Part shown: one piece after another, positions 52,313-60,885 of the stretch | How the letters are laid out: each line of letters opens with the position of its first letter | Numbering within the stretch: the stretch's first letter is position 1 | Assembly: GCA_020636435.1 (NCBI GenBank) | Contig: JACJXX010000001.1 | Span: forward strand, 3,861,001-3,925,000 | From: Lewinellaceae bacterium | GTDB lineage: Bacteria > Bacteroidota > Bacteroidia > Chitinophagales > Saprospiraceae | Reading direction: 5' to 3' | Length of the DNA: 64,000 nucleotides | Translations under genes and position numbers: made by a program | The notes under the pieces: model-generated | Database searches by the model: none | What the model was told of the DNA's origin: nothing | Seen by the model: the letters and a program-made list of their open reading frames with translations, nothing else

Positions 52313-52618
52313 CTACCAATACCGGTAGTAGCCGTAGGGCTGCCTCCATAAGAAGGGCTGGTTGCGGGCGCGCTCGAGCCTCAGCTCCCGGCGAAATTCG
52401 CGGCGGTCCTCCTTGCGCTGTTGCTTGATGAGTATGGGGTCGTAGGCCTCGTAGGTTTTATCGACGGTAGCGCCGAGGCTGGCTGCATGGGTGCTGTCCA
52501 CTTCTACCTCATAAGCTTGATAAGCCTCCTGCGCGCGCGGGTTTTGGTCGCTGGCCTGCGCCAGGGCAAAACTACACAAGCTGAGGGCAAAAACCAGAGT
52601 GAGCATGTATTTTTTCAT
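52313..52618 (-). CDS. Small secreted protein
   Basis: 101 residues with a signal peptide (MKKYMLTLVFALSLCSFALA). The mature part is charged with an Arg-rich helix (RREFRRELRLERARNQP) and a Tyr/Trp-rich end. No family recognised. It has its own -7 element at 52701 and lies upstream of the lpoB operon on the same strand. Confidence 0.65.
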   Translation of the reverse strand: MKKYMLTLVFALSLCSFALAQASDQNPRAQEAYQAYEVEVDSTHAASLGATVDKTYEAYDPILIKQQRKEDRREFRRELRLERARNQPFLWRQPYGYYRYW

Positions 52619-52700
52619 GGTGTTGCGGTTTAGTTTTTCTTTGACACACGGTGTGCCTATCTGGCCACAGTATTTTTCAAAAAAGGGTTGATTTACCCTT

Positions 52701-52708
52701 CAAATATA
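52701..52708 (-). promoter_or_regulatory. -7 promoter element for the small secreted gene
   Basis: On the minus strand TATATTTG matches TAnnTTTG, with a TTG about 15 bases upstream (short for the usual spacing). It is 83 bases before the start codon at 52618. Confidence 0.5.
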
Positions 52709-52785
52709 TAGTGAATACTTATACAACGCGAGGCCTTTAACGTCCGTTTAACGGAAAGGCAGGTATTTTAATATAATCCTAACGC

Positions 52786-54344
52786 TCAATATCATCGCCA
52801 AAAGCGGTAGATGATAAAAGTTGACATATAAAAAAAGCGGAAAAGGTTGTTACTTTAGTTTTCGACCAAAAAAACAAAAAACAACCCATTTCCGCCATGC
52901 TAGAACTAACCCAATTGATACAAGGGCTTGCCCCAGCTTTAGAAACGAATGTAGGCATATTGGTTGAAATAATCAAAGGCATTTATTGCATTAGCTCCGG
53001 AGGGGTTACGATGAAAAACATATCTCGGTGGACGGACAAAGGCGCCAGCTATCGAAGCATTCAGCGTTTTTTTTCCTGTTCCATGGATTGGTTATCCCTC
53101 AACGTGTTGTTATTTCGCACGGCCTATATGGAAAGCCCCTGCCCTATGCGCTACATTTTAGCCTTGGACGAGACGGTAAAAGGCAAGGCCGGCAAACATA
53201 CCTTTGGCGTCAATTGGTTTTATAGTTCCATAGCCGGAAGGGTTATCCGTTCAGTTAGCAACCATGTCATTTCGATAGTAGACACTAAAAAGGAAAAGTC
53301 CTTTGTGTTAGGCCATAAGCAGAACGTCAAGCCGGCGAACAAGCCGGAAAAGAAAAGAAAGGGGAAAGCCAAAGCAGGCTCGAAAAGCAAAGCCAAGGCC
53401 GGCCAAAGCTCAGGCGCAAAACGCAAGGCCGGCCGGCCCAAAGGGAGCAAGAATAAGCAAAATGTAAAGAAACAAGGCTTGCTGTATGAGAGTTTTGAGT
53501 TGCTCTTAGGCCTGGCCCTGCCCCTCTTAGAAGGCATTGGCTTAGGCATCCGGTATGTAGTGGGCGACGGGGCTTATGGCAATAAAACTTGCTGCCTGGT
53601 TGCCCAGCAGTTTGGGTTATGCCTGATTTCAAAACTAAACCGCAATACGGCTTTATACCTTCCTTATCAGGGGCCGTATTCGGGCAAAGGCCGACGCAAG
53701 AAGTACGGCGACAAAATAGATTATCAGGATATCCCGGAGCAATATTTAACCCAGAGCATTACAGAAGGCGGCATCAGGACCATGGTTTATCAGATAAAGG
53801 GCGTATGGACTAAACAGATGCCTTGCTTGATCAATGTAGTTGTCATTGTTAAAATAAACCTCGTAACGCAAAAGGCAGGAAGGGTTGTGCTGTTTTCTAC
53901 TGATTTAACCTTGGAGGCTTCAACCATTATCCGGTTTTATTCTTTGAGGTTCCAGATAGAATTCAACTTTAGGGACGCCAAGCAATATTTTGGCTTGGCT
54001 GATTTTAAGAATGTCAAGGAACAGCAAGTCGACAATGCAGTTGGGTTATCCCTGTTTATGGACAACGTGTCCCTAGTATTAATGGAACAAGCCAAAACGC
54101 AGTGGAATGAAGAAACGGTGAGTATTCAGGACATCAAGGCTTATTTTAGGGCGGAAAAATACCTCCATGACATTTTAAATACCCTCGAAATCGGTCCCAA
54201 CTCAATTATAATTCAGCAAGAATTTGAGGATATTTTGAAAATCGGAGCTATAAACCGGACGGGGGCAACAAAAATGGCCGGCTAAGGAGGCCTGATTCAA
54301 ATATTATTTATTTCATAAACCATCGCTTTTGGCGATGATATTGA
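52786..54344 (+). mobile_element. Complete IS4-superfamily insertion sequence
   Basis: 1559 bases. The left end (52786-52806) matches the inverse of the right end (54324-54344) over 21 bases. ACGC flanks it on both sides (52782-52785 and 54345-54348) as a 4-bp target duplication. A single intact transposase gene fills it. No second copy lies in the window. Confidence 0.88.
52897..54285 (+). CDS. IS4-superfamily DDE transposase
   Basis: 462 residues. Catalytic Asp in LALDETVKG, second Asp in VVGDGAYGN, and the YREK signature Y-x2-R-x3-E-x6-K in YSLRFQIEFNFRDAK with the catalytic Glu. A Lys/Gly/Ala-rich segment (about 145-190) lies between the first two motifs and may bind DNA. Full length with no frameshift, so the element could be active. 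The exact IS family (IS4, ISH3 or relative) is not settled. Confidence 0.9.
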   Translation: MLELTQLIQGLAPALETNVGILVEIIKGIYCISSGGVTMKNISRWTDKGASYRSIQRFFSCSMDWLSLNVLLFRTAYMESPCPMRYILALDETVKGKAGKHTFGVNWFYSSIAGRVIRSVSNHVISIVDTKKEKSFVLGHKQNVKPANKPEKKRKGKAKAGSKSKAKAGQSSGAKRKAGRPKGSKNKQNVKKQGLLYESFELLLGLALPLLEGIGLGIRYVVGDGAYGNKTCCLVAQQFGLCLISKLNRNTALYLPYQGPYSGKGRRKKYGDKIDYQDIPEQYLTQSITEGGIRTMVYQIKGVWTKQMPCLINVVVIVKINLVTQKAGRVVLFSTDLTLEASTIIRFYSLRFQIEFNFRDAKQYFGLADFKNVKEQQVDNAVGLSLFMDNVSLVLMEQAKTQWNEETVSIQDIKAYFRAEKYLHDILNTLEIGPNSIIIQQEFEDILKIGAINRTGATKMAG

Positions 54345-54361
54345 ACGCTGTATTCTCGTAA

Positions 54362-54496
54362 AAACGGCAGTACGTCAACAGCATCCTCTCCAAAAACGAG
54401 GTGGATCGGGACGATCCCTACAATAAGAAGTTGTTCATACGCCGCGCGCGGGGATGTTATGACCTGCTGCCGGGGGCGGAGGTGAGTTGGGGGTAG
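54362..54496 (+). pseudogene. C-terminal fragment of an unknown protein
   Basis: After a stop codon at 54359-54361 the plus strand reads 44 residues of protein-like sequence (from KRQYVNSILSKNEVDRDD to LLPGAEVSWG) and then TAG. There is no start codon. It begins 17 bases right of the insertion sequence, so its upstream part was lost. I do not recognise the parent family. Confidence 0.45.
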
Positions 54497-54559
54497 GGAG
54501 GCAAAGCCGGAAGTTGGAAGGCAGATAGCGAAACTTTGTTCTGGCCATAATAGCTCTTC

Positions 54560-54691
54560 CACGCCGCCTGCCGCAACAGTGCCCCGATGATCTCTCCAGG
54601 ATGTCCTTCTCGAAGCCTTGATCTCTCCCGGCCGTTCCAGGCATTGGAGGAAGCCTTCGGGGATGTACTGGTCGTACTCCCAGTCATTCAT
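54560..54691 (-). pseudogene. Decayed copy of the type A small-protein family
   Basis: Aligns to the C-terminal third of the gene at 27870-28283 (MNDWEYDQY, GFLQCLERPG, ALLRQAA) but with small deletions that shift the frame, and the stop codon changed. It directly precedes the helicase gene. No start is left. Confidence 0.75.
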
Positions 54692-54710
54692 TAGACCATC
54701 TGCAAACTTG

Positions 54711-56510
54711 TCAAGCCTTCCTCTCCTCCCGCAACAACTCCATCAACTGCTCCGCCGACAATTTGGCGCTCATGTCGGCGCCGGACAGCAGCGAGTCGGC
54801 CAGGTCGCGTTTTTGGGCGTGCAATTGCAGGATTTTTTCCTCGATGGTCTGTGCCGCCACCAGGCGATAGGCCGTCACCGGGCGTTCCTGCCCGATACGG
54901 TGGGCCCGGTCGGTGGCCTGGTCTTCCACGGCGGGGTTCCACCAGGGGTCGGTGTGGATGACGTAGTCGGCGGCAGTGAGGTTGAGGCCGGTGCCGCCTG
55001 CTTTCAGGCTGATGAGGAAAATATCGCCCTCGCCGGCTTGGAAAGCATCAATAGCCGCCTGCCGTTTTTTGCCGGGCGTGCTGCCGTCGAGGTACTGGTA
55101 GCTGATTTTTTTCGACTTCAGGTGTTTCTCCAGTATCTTCAGGTGGTCGACGAATTGGCTGAAGACCAGGGCCTTGTGGCCATTTTCCAGCAGCTCGTCT
55201 ACGATCTCGGAGAATAATTCCAGCTTTGCGCTGCCGGTGAAGGCGGCGCCCCCATCGGCCAGGGAGGGGTGGCAGGCGGCGCGGCGCAGGCGCATGATCT
55301 CGGCCAGGATGCGCAGGTGTTGTGGCCCGGCCTGTCCGTCGCTGGCCGTTGCGTCCAGTTTTTCGATGGCGTTGCGGCGCAGGGCTTCGTAGAAAGCCCG
55401 CTCTTCCGGCGGCAGTTCGACGGTGAGGGTAATTTCCGTTTTTTCGGGGAGGTCTTTGAGTACCTCATCCTTCCGGCGGCGGAGGATAAAGGGATGTACC
55501 AGGCGGCGCAGCTGTTCGCGGCGGTTCTCGTCCTGGTATTTTTCAATGGGCAGTGCGAAGCGCTCGTTGAATTGGCCGATGCTGCCCAGCAGGCCGGGGT
55601 TGAGGAACTGGAAGAGGTTCCACAGCTCGCCGAGGTGGTTCTCGATCGGCGTGCCCGTCATAATCATTTTAAAATCGGCGCGCAGGCCCATTGCCGTTTC
55701 CGAGCGTTTGGTCGCCCGGTTTTTGATCGCCTGTGCTTCGTCCAGGATGACGGTCGCCCATTTTTTTTCTGTGAACAATTTTTCCTCTCTGGCCATCAGG
55801 TCGTAGGTCACGATGACGAGGTGGCCCTTTTTTGCCTTTTTGACGGTGGCCTCCCGGTCGCTTTCGCCGAAAAGGATGGGCGTCAGTTCGGGCGCAAAAC
55901 GAGTAGTCTCCGCCACCCAATTGTGGCAAACACTGGCAGGAGCAACCACCAGGGCGGGCCCCAGCGTGGCGCGGGTGGTGAGGGCGGCAAGAGCCTGCAC
56001 CGTTTTGCCAAGGCCCATGTCGTCGGCCAGGCAGGCACCCACGCCCCAGGCGGCGCAGCGCTGCAGCCACTGAAAACCTTCGAGCTGGTAGGGGCGCAGG
56101 TTGGCGTCGAAATTTTTCGGGAGCCGATATTTTTTGGCGAAAGCCTGCTCCAGCCGCTCCCTGCTTTCCCTGAACTTCTGGCTGGCTTCCAGATTCTTTA
56201 TGGCTCCGGTGAAGGGTTCGATGGCGGAGGCGGCCAGTGGGTGCAGTTGCAGTTTTCCGCCCTTTTTAGATGCGCTCAACAAACCGTTAATGCCTTTCAG
56301 CCGCTGGCGGAACTCGTTGGTCAAAGCCAGGAACTTGCCGGGGCTGAGTTCCACAAACTGGCTTTGCTGCTCGCTCAGGGCCAGCAGTTCCTGCAGGGTA
56401 AGCACCGTTTCTTCGTCGACCCTCAACTCGCCATCCAGTTCGAACCACTGGCTTCCATCCCTGACCGACAGGCGGAACTGATCGAAGCCGGCCACGGAGT
56501 CGACGCGCAA
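54711..56510 (-). CDS. SNF2-family helicase part (C-terminal half of a split SWIM/SNF2 gene)
   Basis: 599 residues if started at the TTG at 56510, but the frame continues upstream to an in-frame TAG at 56526-56528. Motifs: DDMGLGKTVQALA (I), DEAQAIKN (II, DEAH-like), MTGTPIENHLGELWNLF (III), then GGTGLNLTAADYVIHTDPWWNP and DRAHRIGQ (V, VI). It is a DNA-translocating ATPase of the bacterial Swi2/Snf2 type. In homologues this domain is fused to the SWIM protein that is encoded just upstream here. Whether the half is translated alone is unknown. Confidence 0.88.
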   Translation of the reverse strand: MRVDSVAGFDQFRLSVRDGSQWFELDGELRVDEETVLTLQELLALSEQQSQFVELSPGKFLALTNEFRQRLKGINGLLSASKKGGKLQLHPLAASAIEPFTGAIKNLEASQKFRESRERLEQAFAKKYRLPKNFDANLRPYQLEGFQWLQRCAAWGVGACLADDMGLGKTVQALAALTTRATLGPALVVAPASVCHNWVAETTRFAPELTPILFGESDREATVKKAKKGHLVIVTYDLMAREEKLFTEKKWATVILDEAQAIKNRATKRSETAMGLRADFKMIMTGTPIENHLGELWNLFQFLNPGLLGSIGQFNERFALPIEKYQDENRREQLRRLVHPFILRRRKDEVLKDLPEKTEITLTVELPPEERAFYEALRRNAIEKLDATASDGQAGPQHLRILAEIMRLRRAACHPSLADGGAAFTGSAKLELFSEIVDELLENGHKALVFSQFVDHLKILEKHLKSKKISYQYLDGSTPGKKRQAAIDAFQAGEGDIFLISLKAGGTGLNLTAADYVIHTDPWWNPAVEDQATDRAHRIGQERPVTAYRLVAAQTIEEKILQLHAQKRDLADSLLSGADMSAKLSAEQLMELLREERKA

Positions 56511-56525
56511 TTTTTCACCCTTGGG

Positions 56526-56528
56526 CTA
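56526..56528 (-). other. In-frame TAG separating the two helicase halves
   Basis: Both sides of this codon are in the same frame, 867 codons before and 604 after. No frameshift is needed to join them. It is a nonsense mutation, a readthrough site or a sequence error. Confidence 0.9.
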
Positions 56529-59129
56529 CTCCAGCATGATCTCCTCCGCCTCCAGCAAAGGCCGCAGTTCCAGCAGCAGCTGCAGGCAGGTTTCTGCGTC
56601 TTCCAGTTGCCAGATCCCCCCGCGCGGGCGGTTGTTCTTCAAAACCGGCATTTGCTCCCGGAGGGCTTTCCTGTTCTTTTTCTCCATTTCGAGGTTCCGG
56701 TTGGCAGCGGTGCGCTGGCCGTTCAACAGGCCAATGAGGAAGGGTTCGCCTTCTCCCGGTTTTACATAAGGAGGCGTTTCCCGAAAGGGCTTTACATACA
56801 GCTCCACGTGGAAGCCGTCGCCGATGGGCAGCAGGTGTACGCAGATGCGGCTGTCGGCCTGCACCGTCGGCAGGTTTTCATCCTCAAAAGCCGACTGCAC
56901 GGGCACGAGCCTGGCCAGCCCGCTTAGCGCTTCCCGCAGCTGCGCTTCGGCCTGTAGTGGCACGCTGAGGGTTTTGCCGTTGAAGGCCCGGGCAATCCGG
57001 GCCATTTGCTCGGTGGCCTCAATGAACAGATAACGGGTGGGGGACTCTTTTTCCACCTTCGCTCCCGCTGTCTGAACATTGTGGGTAAAATGCATTTGAT
57101 AGCCCTTCTGCGTACGTTTGGCGATGAGGGTGGGCCGGGCCTCCACGAGCTGTACGGCGGTGGCGGGTGATTTCCGGAGAAAAAGCAGGGGGTGGCCGAC
57201 GAGATGCTTCCAACATTTCTCCTTCCCGTTGAGGATGATCTCGCTACCCCAGGCATACCCGACTGCCCCTATGAAGGATTCATCCTGGGGCGTCAAGCCC
57301 TCTACTTCCCTGGTTATCAGGCGGTCGAAGGCCACCACCCGCCCCTTTGTCCATCGGCCGTTCTTGCCTATGACCTGATAGCGGGCCTGCGCCCAGCCGT
57401 TTTCAAAATCGACCAGCCAGGCGATGCGGTTTTCCGATTCGACGCGGGCCGGCGCCTTGCCGCCCAGTTCCAGCAGCACTTTCATCGCATTTTCCCACTC
57501 CTCGATCCGGGGCAACAGATGGATCAGAGGCTCGCTTTCGGGCAGAGGATACCCCTCGGTGGGCCGGCCCAACTCGCCCAGCAGGGCATTCATTTCGGCG
57601 GCCATCCAGGTGTAGCCGTCGGCGGCAAGCTGGGCGCGATAGCGCTCAACTTCTTTGGCGTCTACCAGCGATTCGCCGACCCAGAACCGGCAGATATTCC
57701 GGAAAAAACGGCATAGCGGGAACAGCGGCTTTGCCTCCAGCATCTGCTCGGCAATAGGTTTATTGTTTTCGAGGAAAAATACGGCGGCGTCCAGGTAATT
57801 GTAAAGTACCTGGTATCCGTTGGGGCGGCTGACGGCCTGCTTGACATAGCTATGTGCCTTTTTGTAAAGCTTTGGTTCCTGTGGATTCAGATAGGCCAGA
57901 ATATGGAATACCCCCCCCAGGCCGGAAAGTATCTCCTTTTTGTTGCCGGATATTTTTTGGACCAGCTGCCGGGCCGTGTCGAAAGCATCCAGCGCCGCAG
58001 CATGCCGCCCCTCCAGAAGATGCCTGATGCCCGGAAAAACAGGCTGGCTAGCTTCGTCGATATAGCCGGCCAGTTTTTCCGCCTGCTGCCAGTCCCCTCG
58101 CAGTATGTTTAACTGAGCCAGCAGGCGCGCCAGCAGAGGGCGGCCCTCCTCGGGCAGCCGCTCTATAGTGTCCTGTGCATACTGGAAAAAACCGTTGTCC
58201 AGCGGAGACAGGTGGAAGGTATCCATCGTGAGGCGCTGAGAAAGGAGGAACAACCGGACACCGGCGGGGAAGGACTCCAGCTTTTCGGCGTCGAAATCCT
58301 TGCCGAGCCAGTATTCGATGAGATCATCCTGGGAATAGCCTTTCCTGCCCAGTTGGATCAGCGCGAAGAAGGTCTGTCGAAATAAGGCCGTATTGTCTGT
58401 ATAGCGGCCGATCCGCATATCCCGGAGCAGCCGGGTGGGTGTGAATGAATGATGCCAGTATATGTTAGAGGGAAAGGCACGCCGGATGGGCGCGGCCGTT
58501 TTGGCAAAATCGGAGTCCGTAGTAAAATAGCGGTTGCACAGGGCGTCGGCAAGCTCGATGGAGCACCCGTATTGTTGGTAGGTAATGGTGAAGAAGCCCT
58601 CGTTGACAAGTTTTTCCAACGCGGGTTTTATTTCCGCAGGGTACAGGTTTTTGCTCCTGTTACTGAATTTTGCTTCATTAAAAAGCTCCATTAACTTGGT
58701 CTGCGATGTCGGCTCCATCAGCACGGCGGCAATCTTGAGAAGCCGTTGTTCCGTTTCATCCAGTTCCACATAGGCTTTCACCAGCTCCTCTGTGCTTCGG
58801 GTTTTGGGTTTGGGCGCGGGAACTGATGGCCGCTGCTTTGTCATCGCGCCTTGTTCTTCCCGAATCTTAAAAAGTACGGCGGCGATGTGTTTGCAGGGGC
58901 CGCCCCAGTCGTAAGGGCATTCACAGGTATGGTAGGCGATGTGGCCGTTGGCCAGAAGGCCTATTTCAACCTCATATTCGTCGCCTCGTCCTTCTACCAG
59001 GGCGAACCATTCCTCCTGGCTTTCGCCGCTTGCTTTTTCCAGAAACTGGACCCTGCCATCGCGAAAATATGCCCTTCCCCGGTTTAGGATCGTGGAAGAG
59101 AAGGACCGTTCAAAGTTGTGGAGGTTCAT
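56526..59129 (-). CDS. SWIM zinc-finger part of the split SWIM/SNF2 gene
   Basis: 867 residues up to the TAG. The SWIM finger CECPYDWGGPCKHIAAVLF (about 69-87) is near the N-terminus; MNLHNFERSFSSTILNRGRAYFRDG opens as in bacterial SWIM-SNF2 proteins. The long middle is helical with TPR-like parts. The end (ETCLQLLLELRPLLEAEEIMLE) leads straight into the helicase part beyond the stop. SWIM domains bind DNA or proteins. Some SNF2 proteins with SWIM act in defence, but this is not shown for this one. Confidence 0.85.
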   Translation of the reverse strand: MNLHNFERSFSSTILNRGRAYFRDGRVQFLEKASGESQEEWFALVEGRGDEYEVEIGLLANGHIAYHTCECPYDWGGPCKHIAAVLFKIREEQGAMTKQRPSVPAPKPKTRSTEELVKAYVELDETEQRLLKIAAVLMEPTSQTKLMELFNEAKFSNRSKNLYPAEIKPALEKLVNEGFFTITYQQYGCSIELADALCNRYFTTDSDFAKTAAPIRRAFPSNIYWHHSFTPTRLLRDMRIGRYTDNTALFRQTFFALIQLGRKGYSQDDLIEYWLGKDFDAEKLESFPAGVRLFLLSQRLTMDTFHLSPLDNGFFQYAQDTIERLPEEGRPLLARLLAQLNILRGDWQQAEKLAGYIDEASQPVFPGIRHLLEGRHAAALDAFDTARQLVQKISGNKKEILSGLGGVFHILAYLNPQEPKLYKKAHSYVKQAVSRPNGYQVLYNYLDAAVFFLENNKPIAEQMLEAKPLFPLCRFFRNICRFWVGESLVDAKEVERYRAQLAADGYTWMAAEMNALLGELGRPTEGYPLPESEPLIHLLPRIEEWENAMKVLLELGGKAPARVESENRIAWLVDFENGWAQARYQVIGKNGRWTKGRVVAFDRLITREVEGLTPQDESFIGAVGYAWGSEIILNGKEKCWKHLVGHPLLFLRKSPATAVQLVEARPTLIAKRTQKGYQMHFTHNVQTAGAKVEKESPTRYLFIEATEQMARIARAFNGKTLSVPLQAEAQLREALSGLARLVPVQSAFEDENLPTVQADSRICVHLLPIGDGFHVELYVKPFRETPPYVKPGEGEPFLIGLLNGQRTAANRNLEMEKKNRKALREQMPVLKNNRPRGGIWQLEDAETCLQLLLELRPLLEAEEIMLE

Positions 59130-59234
59130 AATTCTTGTATTTCAAACCTAAAATCGGTTGAGCCTGGCTCGCACTACTACTTTCACGCTGCCTGCCGCAA
59201 CAGCGCTACCGAAGTTTCTCTAAATAACATCCCC

Positions 59235-60248
59235 TCACCCAAACGCCCCATACCATCCAGCCCCCAACAAAGCCGTTTTCTGGTTCAGGATCAACGTCAC
59301 CGGCACCGATTTTATCAATGGAGAGAGGCGGCCCACTGCGAAGAAATACTCGTTAAATATCTCGTGGTGGGCGTCGTTCCATATTTGAGGGACGATGCCG
59401 CCGCCGATGTAAATCCCGCCGGTGGCCTTGAATTTCATGGCCAGGTTGGCCGCTTCCTCCGCCAGATAGCGGAAGAAAAGGCGAAGCGTCCATTGGCTGA
59501 TAAGATCACCCTCTGCTGCGGCCCGGCTGATGGCGGGCGCCTCGATGCGGTCGAAGGAAGCCGGCGCTTCCAGTTGCTCAACATCCCGCATAAATCGGAA
59601 CAGGTTGGTGATGCCCATGCCGGAGACCACTCTTTCCCAGCTGACGTGGCCGTATTGCTCGGAAAGGTATTTAAACAGGCGCCAATCGAGATCGTTGCGG
59701 GGCGCAAAATGCGTGTGGCCGCCTTCGGTGGCAAATGGGCGGTACGCCTTCCCGTCCCAGTACAATCCTCCCTCTCCCAGGCCTGTGCCGGGCGAGATAA
59801 CCGCCCCGTTCCCCGGCTGGAGGTTTTCACCAGGGTAGATCACTTGCAGGTCGTCCTCCTGCAAGGCCGCCAGCCCGTAGCTGTTGGCTTCCAGGTCGTT
59901 GATCAGGAAAACGGTTTCCATATTCAGCGCCTGGCGGATAGCCTGGCTTCGGATATCCCAGGGCAGGTTGGTGCCCTGGGCATTGCCCTGCTTGACCGGC
60001 CCGGCAAAGGAAATGCACATCCGTTTTGGAAGGTCGGCTTCCCCGGAAAAATCGCGGGCCATGCCCACCAGAGAATCCCATTCGGCAGAGGCATAGCGGC
60101 GCTCTTCTTTTAATACGGGTTGGCCGTTCTCTACAGCAAAGAGGGCCATATCCGTTTTGGTGCCTCCTATGTCGGCGGCGAGCAGCGTGGCGCCATCCGG
60201 AAGAGGGTTCTGACGGGGGAAGGTGATGGGGATGAGGGTATTTTGCAT
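59235..60248 (-). CDS. glk: Glucokinase
   Basis: 337 residues from the ATG at 60248. LLAADIGGTKTDMALF (22-37) is the phosphate-1 motif; ISFAGPV, LPWDI, LINDLEANSYGL (catalytic Asp) and ISPGTGLGEGGLY follow as in the bacterial Glk family, and GGIYIGGGIVPQI is near the end. It phosphorylates glucose with ATP. The frame is open 20 codons further, but those residues lack family similarity. Single gene. Confidence 0.92.
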   Translation of the reverse strand: MQNTLIPITFPRQNPLPDGATLLAADIGGTKTDMALFAVENGQPVLKEERRYASAEWDSLVGMARDFSGEADLPKRMCISFAGPVKQGNAQGTNLPWDIRSQAIRQALNMETVFLINDLEANSYGLAALQEDDLQVIYPGENLQPGNGAVISPGTGLGEGGLYWDGKAYRPFATEGGHTHFAPRNDLDWRLFKYLSEQYGHVSWERVVSGMGITNLFRFMRDVEQLEAPASFDRIEAPAISRAAAEGDLISQWTLRLFFRYLAEEAANLAMKFKATGGIYIGGGIVPQIWNDAHHEIFNEYFFAVGRLSPLIKSVPVTLILNQKTALLGAGWYGAFG

Positions 60249-60465
60249 GGTTATCGTTTTTATTAAGGCCTTAAGGGGTAAGGCAAAGTTGAATAAAAAT
60301 AACGACATAGAAACTGATGGAGGTCAGTGTCGGGAATAAAAAAAATTATTATTCACGGCCGGTTTGAACGATATTCGGCTCTCCTGGAAAGCTCTTTTGT
60401 GTGCTTGATCACCGACTTTTTCAGGATTTTCCTGCATTTTTGCCTCATCACAAAAACGCAAGTAC

Positions 60466-60837
60466 ATGCTACACAAAATTAACACCAAGAACTTTCAATC
60501 CGCTGTCCTCAACTATTCCCAGCCTGTCGTCGTGGACGTCTGGGCGGACTGGTGCGGCCCCTGCAAAATGCTGGCGCCGCAATTTGCCGCTGCCGCCACT
60601 GAACTGGAAGGCAAGGCCCGATTTGTCAAACTGGACGCTGATAAAAACCAAAAGCTGGTGCGTAAATATAAAGTCATGGGCCTGCCGACCCTCCTCTTCT
60701 TCAAGGATGGCCAGTTGGTGGACAGAACCACCGGAGTGGTATCCAAAACGGCTATCCTGAAAAGGGTGAAGCCGCTGCTGAGCGAGGAGGATCAGAAAGA
60801 GCTGAAGACGGGCTTTAACTGGAAGTTTTGGGAGTGA
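60466..60837 (+). CDS. Thioredoxin
   Basis: 123 residues. The active site WCGPC (29-33) and the cis-Pro loop GLPTLLFFKDG are present in a normal thioredoxin domain, with a 15-residue C-terminal extension (GFNWKFWE). No signal peptide, so it is cytoplasmic. It reduces protein disulfides. The gene has a CATTTTTG sequence at 60433-60440, one mismatch from the -7 consensus. Confidence 0.92.
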   Translation: MLHKINTKNFQSAVLNYSQPVVVDVWADWCGPCKMLAPQFAAAATELEGKARFVKLDADKNQKLVRKYKVMGLPTLLFFKDGQLVDRTTGVVSKTAILKRVKPLLSEEDQKELKTGFNWKFWE

Positions 60838-60885
60838 ACTAACAAAAAGGATGATTAAGCGTGTCGAAAGGTTATTATTTAACCG

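Noticed and set aside
54308..54691. 127-codon minus-strand frame
   Set aside because: Its start matches the type A family but then shifts frame into unrelated sequence and crosses the IS end; called as a pseudogene fragment instead.
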